A stretch of DNA of 64,000 nucleotides from DATEOR01 sp963766725 (GCA_963766725.1 CAVYBK010000006.1:186001-250000), one strand, 5' to 3'. Counted from the stretch's first letter, positions 9,250 to 18,579 are shown. Notes: generated from the letters alone by a model not told the origin. Made by a program: numbers and translations.

Positions 9250-10343
9250 GCCATCACCCTTCGGAGAAATCCGCGCGCCGCGTACTTGGCGCCCATCAAC
9301 GTGTCCGCGGCCGGGAACGCCCACTGCCCGGCGACGCCGGCGATCGCGAGCGTCCGCTCGCCGTCGGTGAGGGAGCCGACGGTGGAGTCCGGCTCGAGGG
9401 CGATCCAGTTGCCCGTCGTGGCGAGCCCGTGCTCGGCGACGAGGGCCGCGAGCAGCGGATCATGCGCATAGCCGCGCCGGAATCCGGTGGCGCAGACGAC
9501 CTGGTCGGCCCCGTTCAGCTCGGCCGCGACGCGGAAGCGACCGGCTCGCCGCGCGCGCTCGACCGGCTCGTCCCAGGTGCGCCCGGCAGGGTAGGAAGGC
9601 GTCGACCAGCGGCCGAGCAGGGCGCGGCGCTCGTCCGGCCGCGTGTCGTGGTACGCGGCCAGCCCGCGACGCGTGAAGAGCTGGCGTGGGAGGTTGAGCG
9701 GGCGCCGCTCGGGTTCGCGCCTGCGCACCGAGACGACGTCCGAGCCGGCGGCGAGCGCGTTCAGCCACTCGGTCGCGGCGGCCATGCCCGCGCCGACGAT
9801 CTCCACACGCTCGGCGTACTCGTGCGGCTGGTAGGAGTGGACCGCACGTGGGTCTCCCTCGAGCTCCGGAGGAAACGCGAGCCCGGGATGGCCGGTCGCG
9901 ACGAGGACGTGGCGGAAGCGGCCCAAATCGTCGAGCTCGAAGCCGCCGTCGACGGCGCTGATCCGCTTCACGCGGCAGCGGCGGAAGCTCTCGTCCCAGC
10001 CGCTTTCCGCTCGAACCTCCTCGACGTGCTCGAGGAACTCCTCGACGGTCGGGTGATAGCGGTCGAGCCAGCTCTCGACGAGCGGGAGCGGGCTCTTGTC
10101 CCGGAGCGACGCGCGGACCGCGAGGCCGGGGAACGAGCGTGGCGCGCAATGGCCGTCGCTCTCGGAGCGCATGCGGCGCTGGCGGATGGCAGCCGCCCGT
10201 ACGCGCCACTGGCCCGCGGGGTCGGCGTCCGTTCCGAACACGTCTATTTCGGCGGGAGTGAGCCCCCGATGTCTGAGGGTTGCATAGCCGACCAGGCCCG
10301 CGAGGCCGCCGCCGACGATCGCGCACTCTTTGGTCTCACTCAC
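9234..10343 (-). CDS. FAD/NAD(P)-binding oxidoreductase (flavin monooxygenase-like)
   Basis: About 369 residues from a GTG preceded by GGAGA at 7 bases. The N-terminal Rossmann motif CAIVGGGLAGLVGY binds FAD, and a second dinucleotide motif, VEIVGAGMAAATEW, lies near residue 190. DQVVCATGFRRGYAHD is the ATG-type motif seen in flavin-containing and lysine/ornithine N-monooxygenases. The C-terminus ends in a WAFPAADTLMGAKYAARG segment typical of FAD binding. Substrate unknown. It sits in the same operon as the sugar transporter and GH15 gene. The frame is open upstream into the GH15 C-terminus with no intervening stop, so an apparent fusion exists on paper, but the RBS and the GTGA overlap with the other frame argue for separate proteins. 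Confidence 0.8.
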   Translation of the reverse strand: MSETKECAIVGGGLAGLVGYATLRHRGLTPAEIDVFGTDADPAGQWRVRAAAIRQRRMRSESDGHCAPRSFPGLAVRASLRDKSPLPLVESWLDRYHPTVEEFLEHVEEVRAESGWDESFRRCRVKRISAVDGGFELDDLGRFRHVLVATGHPGLAFPPELEGDPRAVHSYQPHEYAERVEIVGAGMAAATEWLNALAAGSDVVSVRRREPERRPLNLPRQLFTRRGLAAYHDTRPDERRALLGRWSTPSYPAGRTWDEPVERARRAGRFRVAAELNGADQVVCATGFRRGYAHDPLLAALVAEHGLATTGNWIALEPDSTVGSLTDGERTLAIAGVAGQWAFPAADTLMGAKYAARGFLRRVMACRSR

Positions 10344-11382
10344 GCTGCGTTCTCCAGGCTGAGGGTCGCCGAGCTCGAGCGCGAGCGACAGAAACAGCGC
10401 ATGCGACCACAGGAGCGGGCGGGCCGGCGGGCCCCACCGATCCACCCACTCGGCGCGCTTCCGGGGATGCAGCAGGTGCTCCTCCAGCTGCTCGGGGAGC
10501 TCCCCGTCAGCGCTCGCCGCGGCGGCGATCCAGTCCAGCTCGGCGCGCGCCTCCTCCAATCTCCGCACCTTGGCGTAGTGCCAGCCGAGGAGCGCGGCGA
10601 GGACGACCCAGAGCCCGCCGCCGTAGAACTCGTCGCGCGGGTGCCGGTGGACGCCGCGGCCGACCATGAGCTCGGACTCGACCGTGCGGACGGTGGCCTC
10701 CATGAGCGGATCATCGTGCCCCAGCAGCCCGAAAGGTGTGGCAACCGCGATCAGGCTGGCGTCGAGTCCGCCCTCCCCGAGCCGCGCGACGAGCCGCCCC
10801 TCCACGACGCCGTCGCGGCGCACCGCAGAGCGGATCGACTCCGCGGCGTCCGTGGCCCAGTCCTCTTCGACTAGACCAGACGTCAGCCCGCCGTAGAGGG
10901 CAGCGAGCGTCGCGACATGCACCCCGCGCCGCTCCTCCCACCAGTCGAAGCAGGGCGATCTGCCAGCAATCGGCGGCATATCGAAGGGAGGTCCGCGCGG
11001 CCGAAAGCCAAGGCGCGGGGTCGACGCCGTGCCGCCGTACGTGGCCGCCAAGCGCCCAGACCCAGGCGCCGTACCCGTCGAGCTGCGCCGCCGACCACTC
11101 GCCGGGCACCTCGTGCCCGTCGACCGTGAAGCGCCCGTCGAGGATCTCACGCGCGGCCATGCGCCCGGCTCGCGCCTCCACCACCCCCGCGCACCAGGAG
11201 AAGAACGCCTCCGCGCTCGCACGCTCGCCGGCCCGGCTCATCGCGTCGGCGACGAAGGCGCCGTCTCGCAGCCAGGCGTTCCGGTACGCAGCGGGAAACG
11301 GCGCTGCCAGATACGCGCCCGACGCGGCCTGGTGCTCCCGGATGACTGCGACGCTCCGGGCCGCGAGCCCGTCGAGGCTCAT
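10340..11382 (-). pseudogene. GH15 family glucoamylase-like enzyme, interrupted by frameshift
   Basis: N-terminal part (MSLDGLAARSVAVIREHQAA, then AYRNAWLRDGAFVADAM) and C-terminal part (CFDWWEERRGVHVATLAALY; GLVEEDWATDAAESI; HPRDEFYGGGLWVVLAALLG) are clear glycoside hydrolase family 15 segments but lie in different frames. Dropping one base near 10959 joins them as YAADCWQ-SPCFDWWEE. The intact enzyme would release glucose from alpha-glucans or trehalose. The start ATG overlaps the permease stop (ATGA). The end is unclear: the C-terminal frame has no stop before the FAD gene, while another frame gives a TGA overlapping its GTG, hinting at a second indel near the end. Assembly error is at least as likely as a real pseudogene. 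Confidence 0.8.
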
Positions 11383-12272
11383 TTCACCGAGCCGGCGAGC
11401 AGCCCCTGGACGAAGTAGCGCTGGAACGCGAAGAAGACCGCGAGCGGGATGACGAGCGACACGAACGAGGCCGGGGCGATCAGCTCGATGTTCGATCCGA
11501 ACTGGCGCAGCTGGGAGAAGATCGCCACGGTGATCGGCTGCGTCTGACGCCCGAAGGTCAGCGCGACGAGCAGGTCGTTCCACGTCCAGAGGAACTGGAA
11601 GATCGCAAGCGAGGCGATCGCCGGGAGCCCGAGCGGGAGGATCAGGCGCAGGAAGATACGCATCTCCGACGCCCCGTCGATCCGCGCCGCTTCGAGGAGC
11701 TCCCTCGGTATCCCGATGAAGAAGTTGCGCAAGAGGAAGATCGCAAACGGGAGCCCGAACGCGGTGTGGAAGAGGATCAGGCTGAACACCGTGTCGAAGA
11801 TCCCGATCTTGTTGTAGAGCGTGAAGATCGGGATCAGGGCCATCTGCAAAGGCACGACCAGGAGCGCGACGACGCCGATGAAGGCCCAGTCGCGTCCGGG
11901 GAAGTCGAGCCAGGCGAACGCATAGCCGGCGAGCGCGGCGACCATGATCGGCAGGAGCGTGCCGCCGACCGAGATCCAGACGGTCGTCAGGAGCGAGTCC
12001 CGGATGGCCTGGGTGTCCCAGATGTTCTGATAGTTCTCGAACGTGAGCAGGCTCGGCTGCGTGAAGACGCGCCACCAACCGCCCTGCGCGAAGTCCTCCG
12101 GCGCGATGAGCGACGTGATGAGGAGGCCGAAGGTCGGGACGAGCCAGAGCAGGCCGACCACGACCAGGAGAACCTGGATCGGCGCTTTCCCAAGGACGCG
12201 CAGCACCTTGGCCGACTTCGGCTCCTCGACGACGGGAGCGCGGCTCGGAGCGGTGGCGGTGGCGGTGGTCAC
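11379..12272 (-). CDS. Carbohydrate ABC transporter permease (MalG/UgpE type)
   Basis: About 297 residues with a GTG start overlapping the upstream permease stop (GTGA) and AGGAGA 5 bases before it. Six hydrophobic segments are visible, beginning with QVLLVVVGLLWLVPTFGLLI. The inner-membrane permease signature EAARIDGASEMRIFLRLILP (EAA loop) contacts the ATPase. It forms the heterodimeric channel with the adjacent MalF-like subunit and imports a sugar or oligosaccharide with the binding protein and the MsmX/MalK-type ATPase upstream. The coupled GH15 gene suggests an alpha-glucan-derived substrate, which is inference. Confidence 0.93.
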   Translation of the reverse strand: MTTATATAPSRAPVVEEPKSAKVLRVLGKAPIQVLLVVVGLLWLVPTFGLLITSLIAPEDFAQGGWWRVFTQPSLLTFENYQNIWDTQAIRDSLLTTVWISVGGTLLPIMVAALAGYAFAWLDFPGRDWAFIGVVALLVVPLQMALIPIFTLYNKIGIFDTVFSLILFHTAFGLPFAIFLLRNFFIGIPRELLEAARIDGASEMRIFLRLILPLGLPAIASLAIFQFLWTWNDLLVALTFGRQTQPITVAIFSQLRQFGSNIELIAPASFVSLVIPLAVFFAFQRYFVQGLLAGSVK

Positions 12273-13612
12273 GCTTCTCTCCTGAAGTTGCGGACGTTGA
12301 GCAAGAGGATCGGGATCACGAGGATGAAGAGGAAGACCGCGATCGCCGAGCCAAGGCCGAAGTTGTTCGCGCCGCCGAACGACGTCCTCCACATGGCGAG
12401 CGCGATCACGTTCGCGTCGTCCTGCACCGAGCCCGGCGCGAGCGAGACGACTATGTCGAAGACTTTGAGCACGTTGATCAGCATCGTCACGAAGACCACC
12501 GAGAGCACCGGGAGGAGCTGCGGCACCGTCACGCGCCGGAAGACCTGCCACTCGTTCGCGCCGTCGGTGCGCGCCGCCTCGAGCGTCTCGCGGGAGATCG
12601 CCGAGAGCCCCGCGGCGATCACGACCATCGAGAACCCGGCCCAGATCCAGATGTAGGCGATCAGGAGCGAGGGCGTGATGAGCTTCTCACCGAGCCAGGC
12701 GACGCCCGCGAACGGCTGGGCGAACGTGTCCGCCGAGATGCCGACGCGGTAGTTCCCCGCCTCGAGGCCTTCGAACGCGAACGTGCCGTCGGCGGCGCTC
12801 ACCGTCGTGCCGACGATGTCGCCGTTGGCGTCGAAGAGCGTGAGAGTGACGCCGGGAAGCCCGACCTCGTCCTGCTCGACCTCGTTCGGATTGCCGCCGC
12901 CGGGCTTGAAGTCTCTCCAGACGACGCCGGTGATGCCGCCCTGCAGCGCCTCGGGCAGGACGGCCTGGACCGCGTCGGTGGGGACGTCGGCCGGCGGAAT
13001 GCCGGTGAGGCCGAGCTTGGCCACGTCGCCCGGCTGCACCGGGTTCTGGAGAGTGATCCCGCCCTTCGGCGTGCCCTGCAGGTCCTGGCTCGACGGCTTC
13101 GCGTCGGCGAGGACACCCGGCGGGTTGATGGCGTCCTTCACCACCGCGATCGAGGCGTTGATCGCGCCGAGGTTCGGGTCCTGCTGGTCCATGATCCGCC
13201 AGATGACGCCGGCGGCGAAGGCGCTGATCGCCATCGGCATGAAGACGGCCGTCTTGAAGGCGACCGACCAGCTGACGCGCTCCGTCAGGACGGCGAAGAT
13301 GAGGCCGACCGCGGTCACGAAGGCGGGCACGACGGCGACCCAGATGGCGTTGTTCTTGATCGCCGTCAGGAGCAGGTCGCTCGTGAACAGCGTCTTGTAG
13401 TTGTCGATCCCGACGAACTTGTCGAACCCGGACTGCCCGAAGAAGCTCCGGAAGAGCGTGTAGATCGCCGGGTAGACGACCCAGACACCCAGGAGGACGA
13501 TCGCGGGCAGCAGGAAGAGGAGCGCGACGCCGTTCCTGCTCCACCAACTGTCCGAAGGCGGTGGCGGAGCCGCCGCGGGGGGCGGCTCCGCCGAGATGCT
13601 TGCTCCGCTCAC
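12269..13612 (-). CDS. Carbohydrate ABC transporter permease (MalF type) with inserted SdrD/Cna-B-like domain
   Basis: 447 residues from GTG with GAGG 5 bases upstream, against roughly 300 for ordinary members. The N-terminal transmembrane segments (ALLFLLPAIVLLGVWVVYP) and the C-terminal half with the EAA loop (ETLEAARTDGANEWQVFRRV) are standard. About 150 residues (roughly 145-300) are inserted after the third transmembrane helix, at the point ending WRIMDQQDPNLGAIN. Within it GVVWRDFKPGGG, GLPGVTLTLFDANG and DGTFAFEGLEAGNYRV match the beta-sandwich SdrD B / Cna-B-like pattern of surface proteins. The insert should face outside. It may dock the binding protein or a cell-wall component (inference). 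Confidence 0.9.
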   Translation of the reverse strand: MSGASISAEPPPAAAPPPPSDSWWSRNGVALLFLLPAIVLLGVWVVYPAIYTLFRSFFGQSGFDKFVGIDNYKTLFTSDLLLTAIKNNAIWVAVVPAFVTAVGLIFAVLTERVSWSVAFKTAVFMPMAISAFAAGVIWRIMDQQDPNLGAINASIAVVKDAINPPGVLADAKPSSQDLQGTPKGGITLQNPVQPGDVAKLGLTGIPPADVPTDAVQAVLPEALQGGITGVVWRDFKPGGGNPNEVEQDEVGLPGVTLTLFDANGDIVGTTVSAADGTFAFEGLEAGNYRVGISADTFAQPFAGVAWLGEKLITPSLLIAYIWIWAGFSMVVIAAGLSAISRETLEAARTDGANEWQVFRRVTVPQLLPVLSVVFVTMLINVLKVFDIVVSLAPGSVQDDANVIALAMWRTSFGGANNFGLGSAIAVFLFILVIPILLLNVRNFRREA

Positions 13613-13633
13613 GTCGACCTCGGCTCGGTGCTC

Positions 13634-14947
13634 CTAGCCGCCGTAGGCCTTCGCTGCGGCGTCCTCCATCTGCTGCGCGATCCCGTCGACGTCCTTCGGG
13701 TTCTTCAAGAAGTCCTGGAAGAGCTTGAAGAGACCCTGGCCGACGGTGCCGCCGAACTCGGCGGGCTGCAGGTCGGAGAGGTCGAAGCGGAACGTCTCGA
13801 CATCCGCGAGCGAGCCGGCGGTCGTCTTCGTGATCTCGTCCGGATAGACGCTCGGGTCGACATTCTTGTTCAGGGTGGCGAAGCCGCCCTTCGCGGCCCA
13901 GATCTCAGCCGCCTCGGGCGAGGCGAGGTACTTCACGAGCGCCTCGGCCGCCGGGCTGTCCTTGAACATGACGACCGTGTCGCCGCCGCCCACGACCACC
14001 TGCGGCGAGTCGTTGATGGACGGGAACGCGAACACGTCGAAGCCGGTTCCGGCCTCCGCCTTCGTCGAGTCGGTGATGACGCCGGCGACGAAGTCGCCCT
14101 CCATCACCTGGGCCGCCTTGGGCGGATCCGAGAAGACCTGCGTCACCGAGGTCGGGAAGTCGGTCTGGAGCGCGCTCTCCGTGCCGCCCGCGATCTTGTC
14201 GGACTGCAGGACGTCGGCCATCGTCGTCAGCGCGTCCTTGACGGACTGGTCCGTCCACGGGATGTCGTGCGTGGCGAGCTGGTCGTACTTGTCCGGCCCA
14301 GCCGATCGGAGGTAGATGTTCTCGAAGAGGTCGGTGAGCGTCCAACCGTCCGCTCCACCGATCGAGTACGGCGCGACACCCGACGCGGCCAGGGTGTCAC
14401 CGTTCTTGAGCCAGGTGTCCCAGTCGTCGGCCGGCTCCACACCGGCGTCCGAATAGGCCTGGACGTTGTACCAGACGAGTGACTTGTTGGCCGCCTTGAA
14501 GAGGAAGCCGTAGAGCTTGCCGTCGACGGTGCCGAGATCGACCACCGACTGCCCGAAGTTGTCCGAGATGTCGCTGGAGGCGAAGTCGAGCGGCTGCAGC
14601 GCGTTCTTCTTCACGAAGTCCGTCATGAGACCGGGCTGCGGGAGCGCAGCGAGGTCGGGCGGGTTGCCGCCCTGGACCGCCGTCGAGAGCTGCGTCGGGA
14701 GCTGGTCGCCCGCCGCGGTGTACGTCACGTCGACGTCGGGGTTCTGCTCCTTGAACCCGTCCAGCACGGCCTGGAATGCGGCCTGCTCTGCACCTGTCCA
14801 GACGGCCATCATGGAGACGCTGCCCGAGGCACCGCCTCCTGTTCCTCCTGTCGCTCCGCCGGTCGTCTCTCCGTTCCCCCCGCCACAGGCTGCGGCGAGA
14901 AGGGCGACGACGACGAAGGCTCCGAATGCTGAGAATCGGCGCCTCAT
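13634..14947 (-). CDS. Carbohydrate ABC transporter substrate-binding lipoprotein
   Basis: About 437 residues. A lipoprotein signal peptide is followed by the lipobox LLAAAC and a Gly/Thr-rich linker, so it should be membrane-anchored outside the cell. The body is a type I extracellular solute-binding protein (MalE/UgpB class): SVSMMAVWTGAEQAAFQAVL, DVDVTYTAAG, GNPPDLAALPQPG, GFLFKAANKSLVWYN and the C-terminal PAAEALVKYLASPEAAEIWA are all typical. The ATG overlaps the ATPase stop (TGATG), with AGGGAG just upstream. Substrate is likely a sugar or oligosaccharide, given the GH15 gene in the operon. Confidence 0.93.
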   Translation of the reverse strand: MRRRFSAFGAFVVVALLAAACGGGNGETTGGATGGTGGGASGSVSMMAVWTGAEQAAFQAVLDGFKEQNPDVDVTYTAAGDQLPTQLSTAVQGGNPPDLAALPQPGLMTDFVKKNALQPLDFASSDISDNFGQSVVDLGTVDGKLYGFLFKAANKSLVWYNVQAYSDAGVEPADDWDTWLKNGDTLAASGVAPYSIGGADGWTLTDLFENIYLRSAGPDKYDQLATHDIPWTDQSVKDALTTMADVLQSDKIAGGTESALQTDFPTSVTQVFSDPPKAAQVMEGDFVAGVITDSTKAEAGTGFDVFAFPSINDSPQVVVGGGDTVVMFKDSPAAEALVKYLASPEAAEIWAAKGGFATLNKNVDPSVYPDEITKTTAGSLADVETFRFDLSDLQPAEFGGTVGQGLFKLFQDFLKNPKDVDGIAQQMEDAAAKAYGG

Positions 14948-16104
14948 CACGCTCCCTTCGCTTGATCGTTGTCGTAGATCCCGAGACCCGTGTCCGGGTC
15001 GAAGAAATGCAGTGAGCTGGTGTCGACCACCACTTCGACGGTGTCCCCTTCATTCACCTGCGAACGCGGGCTGAAACGCCCGACCATCGTCGTGTGCGCG
15101 GCCTCCTCGGATTCGGCGGCCGCTCGCTCGTCGCCGAGGTCCTCGGCGAGCTCGCGGACCTCTTCGGTCAGCGCCGGGCGGGCCCCTACCCCGATGTGCA
15201 CCATGATCTCGGAGCCGAGCGCCTCGGTCAGCTCGACCTTGCCCTTCAGGCGGTGGTCGGGCGGCGCATCGGTCTCGATCGCCGCGTCCTCGAGATCCTC
15301 GGGCCGGATGCCGAGCACGACGAGCTTGCCTTCGAACCCCTTCAGCGCCGGCCGCTTGTCGAGCAGCTCCGAGCTGAGCCCGAGGCGCTCGTCGCCGACG
15401 AGCGCGTGCAGCGTTCCGTTCGAAGCCTCGAGTGTCGTCTCGATCAGGTTCATGGCCGGGCTGCCGATGAAGCCGCCGACGAAGAGGTTGACGGGGCGGT
15501 CGTAGAGCTCCTGCGGCGAGGCGACCTGCTGCAGCTCCCCCTTGCGCATGACGGCGACGCGATCGCCCATCGTCATCGCCTCGATCTGGTCGTGCGTGAC
15601 GTAGAGCGTCGTGACGCCGAGGTCGTCCTGGATGCGCGCGATCTCCGCACGGGTCTGCACGCGCAGCTTCGCGTCGAGGTTCGAGAGCGGCTCGTCCATG
15701 AGGAAAGCCTGGGGGCGCCGCACGATCGCGCGCCCCATGGCGACGCGCTGGCGCTGACCGCCGGACAGCGCGCGCGGCTTCCGCTTCAGGAACGGCTCGA
15801 GCCCGAGGATGCGCGCCGCCTCTTTCACGCGCGTGTCGATCTCGGCCTTCTTCTCCTTGCGAAGCTTGAGCCCGAAGGCGATGTTGTCGTAGACCGAGAG
15901 ATGCGGATAGAGCGCGTAGCTCTGGAAGACCATCGCGATGTCGCGGTCGCGAGAAGGCACGTGGTTCACGACGCGGTCGCCGATGCGCAGGACCCCCTCG
16001 CTGATCTCCTCGAGCCCGGCGACCATCCGAAGGGCCGTCGTCTTGCCGCACCCCGACGGCCCGACGAGAACCATGAACTCGCCGTCCTCGATCCCGAGGC
16101 TCAT
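14947..16104 (-). CDS. Sugar ABC transporter ATP-binding protein (MalK/UgpC/MsmX type)
   Basis: At least 385 residues. Walker A (GPSGCGKTTALRM), Q-loop (FQSYALYPH), signature (LSGGQRQRVAMGRA), Walker B (AFLMDEPLSNLD) and the switch His (YVTHDQIEAMT) are intact. The C-terminal MalK regulatory (TOBE) domain is present. The annotated ATG lies inside the usual N-terminus: in-frame codons upstream encode AGVTFDRVAKVYPDGTRAVS, the expected first strand, but no ATG, GTG or TTG precedes it. The codon at the expected start (16168-16170) is GTA. So the true protein is probably ~22 residues longer. First gene of the sugar operon. Confidence 0.92.
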   Translation of the reverse strand: MSLGIEDGEFMVLVGPSGCGKTTALRMVAGLEEISEGVLRIGDRVVNHVPSRDRDIAMVFQSYALYPHLSVYDNIAFGLKLRKEKKAEIDTRVKEAARILGLEPFLKRKPRALSGGQRQRVAMGRAIVRRPQAFLMDEPLSNLDAKLRVQTRAEIARIQDDLGVTTLYVTHDQIEAMTMGDRVAVMRKGELQQVASPQELYDRPVNLFVGGFIGSPAMNLIETTLEASNGTLHALVGDERLGLSSELLDKRPALKGFEGKLVVLGIRPEDLEDAAIETDAPPDHRLKGKVELTEALGSEIMVHIGVGARPALTEEVRELAEDLGDERAAAESEEAAHTTMVGRFSPRSQVNEGDTVEVVVDTSSLHFFDPDTGLGIYDNDQAKGA

Positions 16105-16245
16105 ATCCGAGACAGCACGAGTGCCGTCCGGATAGACCTTCGCAACCCGATCGAATGTAACTCCCGCTACTGGAGGCCCCCGTTTCCCCGCTTGAGCGCG
16201 GCGAGCTTACCAAGTCGAAACAATTCTGCGCGAGGTTGCAGTCAC

Positions 16246-16251
16246 TAGACT
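16246..16251 (+). promoter_or_regulatory. Putative -10 box (TAGACT) of the dehydrogenase gene
   Basis: TAGACT lies 7 bases before the GTG of the dehydrogenase gene, which fits a leaderless transcript. It lies in the short divergent region shared with the malK-like gene. Confidence 0.45.
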
Positions 16252-16258
16252 CGGCGCG

Positions 16259-17341
16259 GTGGACACGCGCACCATCGCCATCCTCGAGGGGGACGAGACC
16301 GGGCAGGAACTGCTCGAAGAGGCCGTCCGCATCCTCTCGCCCGACGCGATCGGCTTCGAGCTCGAGCTCCAGCGCTTCGACCTCTCGCTCGAGGCCCGTC
16401 GGCGCACGGACAACCAGGTCGTCCACGAGGCCGCGACAGCCATCCGGGAGCACGGCCTCGGCCTGAAGGCCGCCACCGTTACGCCCGAGGGCAAGGACGA
16501 CGTCGGCAGCCCGAATCGCATCCTGCGGGAGGAGATCGGCGGCCACGTGATCGTCCGCACCGGGCGCCGCATCCCCGGAGTCGTGCCGATCGGCGGGGCC
16601 TTCTATCCCATCTCGGTCGTGCGCATGGCCGTCGGCGACGCCTACGGCGCCAAGGAGTGGCGCGAGGGCGACGGCGAAGAGGAGGTCGCCTTCCGCACAG
16701 AGCGCATCGAGCGGCGCATCTGCCACGCGGTCGCCGAGTTCTCTTTCCGCCACGCCGAGCGCACGAAAGCGAAGGTCTTCGGCGGGCCCAAGTACACGGT
16801 GAGCCCCGTCTACGAGGGCATGCTCAAGGAGGAGATGGACGCCGCCGCAGAGCGTCATCCCGAGGTCGCCTACGAGCCGCAGCTCATCGACGCGACGTTC
16901 GCGCTCCTGATCGGGTCGGCGGGCGAGGCGCTCGTCATCCCGGCGCTGAACCGCGACGGAGACATCCTCTCCGACCTCGTGCTGCCCCTGTTCGGCTCGA
17001 TCGCAGGCTCGGAGTCCCTGCTCGTCGCGTTCAACGAGGACTACACGCCGCGCGCGCTCATGGCCGAGGCCGCGCACGGCACGGCCCCCGCGCTCCAGGG
17101 CAAGAACGTCGCAAACCCGATGGCGATGATCCTCGCCTCCGCCGCGCTCCTCTCCCACATCGACGACGAGGACGCGCGCGCCGCCGGACGGGCGATCCGC
17201 GAGGCAGCGCTGGAGGCCGTCTCGGCGGGGACGAGAACCGCCGACCTCGGCGGCCACGCGTCCACCACGGAGTTCACGGACGACGTCATCGGCCGCGTTC
17301 GCTCCAAGCTCGAGGTCTGGGCCTCTCTGGGCAACGTTTGA
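16259..17341 (+). CDS. Isocitrate/isopropylmalate-family dehydrogenase
   Basis: 360 residues from GTG. It belongs to the beta-decarboxylating dehydrogenases (isocitrate, isopropylmalate, tartrate, homoisocitrate): the N-terminal GDETGQELLEEAVRIL replaces the usual GDGIGPE motif, LRREEIG-type and IVRTGRRIPGVVP substrate-loop regions are present, and the C-terminal cofactor region reads AEAAHGTAPALQGKNVANPMA, followed by aspartates for metal binding in RDGDILSDLV. The enzymes oxidise a 2-hydroxyacid and release CO2 with NAD(P). Which substrate is used is not clear; the diverged GDET motif argues against a textbook IMDH. Its stop overlaps the MFS gene start (TTGA). Confidence 0.82.
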   Translation: MDTRTIAILEGDETGQELLEEAVRILSPDAIGFELELQRFDLSLEARRRTDNQVVHEAATAIREHGLGLKAATVTPEGKDDVGSPNRILREEIGGHVIVRTGRRIPGVVPIGGAFYPISVVRMAVGDAYGAKEWREGDGEEEVAFRTERIERRICHAVAEFSFRHAERTKAKVFGGPKYTVSPVYEGMLKEEMDAAAERHPEVAYEPQLIDATFALLIGSAGEALVIPALNRDGDILSDLVLPLFGSIAGSESLLVAFNEDYTPRALMAEAAHGTAPALQGKNVANPMAMILASAALLSHIDDEDARAAGRAIREAALEAVSAGTRTADLGGHASTTEFTDDVIGRVRSKLEVWASLGNV

Positions 17342-18579
17342 GGCGCGTCGGGGCCTACCTTCGCAGCCTCGACCCGAGGCTGCCTCGCTCGGTCTGGATC
17401 CTGAACGCGGGCGGCCTCATGAACGCAGTCGGGACGGGCATGGCCTATCCGTTCGTCGTCATCTACCTGCACAACGTGCGCGGCTTCTCGCTCGGGATCT
17501 CGGGGCTCATCGTGGCCGCCTCGGGGGCCGCCGGCATCGTCTGCGGGCCGGCGATCGGCGTCGTCATCGACAAGATCGGAGGCCGCCTGACGCTTGCGGG
17601 TGCGCTCATCCTCCAGGCGATCGGCTGGGGAAGCTTCCCGCTCGTCCAGGAGCCCTGGCACGGTGTTCTCGCCGCGATCGTGGCGGGAATCGGGAACGCG
17701 GGCTTCTGGCCGAGCCAGTCCGCGCTCCTGGCCGGCCTGACCTCGCAGGCACGCCGGCATGGGGCCTTCGCCCTGCAGCGCGTGACCCGCAACCTCGGGA
17801 TCGGGCTGGGCGGGCTCCTCGGCGGCCTGATCGCCACCACCTCGGATGCGTCGAGCTTCACCGTGCTCTTCACCGTCAACGCGCTGACGTTCTTCCTCTT
17901 CGTCGGGATGCTCTTCTTCGTTCCCGACCCGGAGATCGCGGCGGCGGATCCGAACATGCCGCGCGGCGGCTACCTCGACGTGCTCCGCAACCACGTCTTC
18001 CTCGGGATCGCGGGCCTGAACGTCGTCTTCGTGACCGCGGGCTACGCGCAGATCGAGCTTCTGCCGGTGTTCGCGAAGAACGAGGCGGGCGTCAGCGAGC
18101 GCGAGATCGGGCTCATCTTCTTCCTGAACACCGTGATCGTCGCCGTCGCACAGCTGCCGGTCGCCAAGCTCCTCGAGGGCCGCAGCCGCATGCGCTCGCT
18201 CGCCGCCATGTGCGTCCTCTGGGCGGTCTCGTGGATCTTCGTCTTCATCGGCGGAGCCGCATTCGAGGCTGCCGCCGCGGTGGCGATCTTCTCCTTCGCG
18301 GTGATCCTCTTCGGCCTCGGCGAGTGCTTCCAGGGGCCGGTGCAGGGCGCGCTCGTGGCCGACCTCGCCCCGCCGCGGCTCCGCGGGCGCTACATGGCGG
18401 TCTCGACGAACTCCTGGGATCTCGGCTTTCTCCTCGGCCCGGCCATCGGCGGCTTCATCCTCGCGGCCGAGCCGCTCGCGCTCTGGCCGCTCGCCGCGGT
18501 CGCCTGCCTCGCGGCCGGAGCCGGAGCGCTCTCGCTGGAGAGCAGGCTGCCGCCGAAGCTCCGGCTCACCCCGGCGTGA
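17338..18579 (+). CDS. MFS transporter
   Basis: About 413 residues, TTG start overlapping the dehydrogenase stop by 4 bases. Twelve hydrophobic segments can be traced. MFS motif A-like sequences occur after TM2 (VVIDKIGGRLTLAGA) and between the two halves (LLEGRSRMRSLA). The middle loop (PDPEIAAADPNMPRGGYLD) separates two six-helix bundles. It resembles drug/metabolite efflux proteins of the major facilitator family; the direction and substrate are unknown. It is translationally coupled on both sides (TTGA upstream, GTGA downstream), so it likely works with the dehydrogenase and hydrolase genes. Confidence 0.88.
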   Translation: MRRVGAYLRSLDPRLPRSVWILNAGGLMNAVGTGMAYPFVVIYLHNVRGFSLGISGLIVAASGAAGIVCGPAIGVVIDKIGGRLTLAGALILQAIGWGSFPLVQEPWHGVLAAIVAGIGNAGFWPSQSALLAGLTSQARRHGAFALQRVTRNLGIGLGGLLGGLIATTSDASSFTVLFTVNALTFFLFVGMLFFVPDPEIAAADPNMPRGGYLDVLRNHVFLGIAGLNVVFVTAGYAQIELLPVFAKNEAGVSEREIGLIFFLNTVIVAVAQLPVAKLLEGRSRMRSLAAMCVLWAVSWIFVFIGGAAFEAAAAVAIFSFAVILFGLGECFQGPVQGALVADLAPPRLRGRYMAVSTNSWDLGFLLGPAIGGFILAAEPLALWPLAAVACLAAGAGALSLESRLPPKLRLTPA

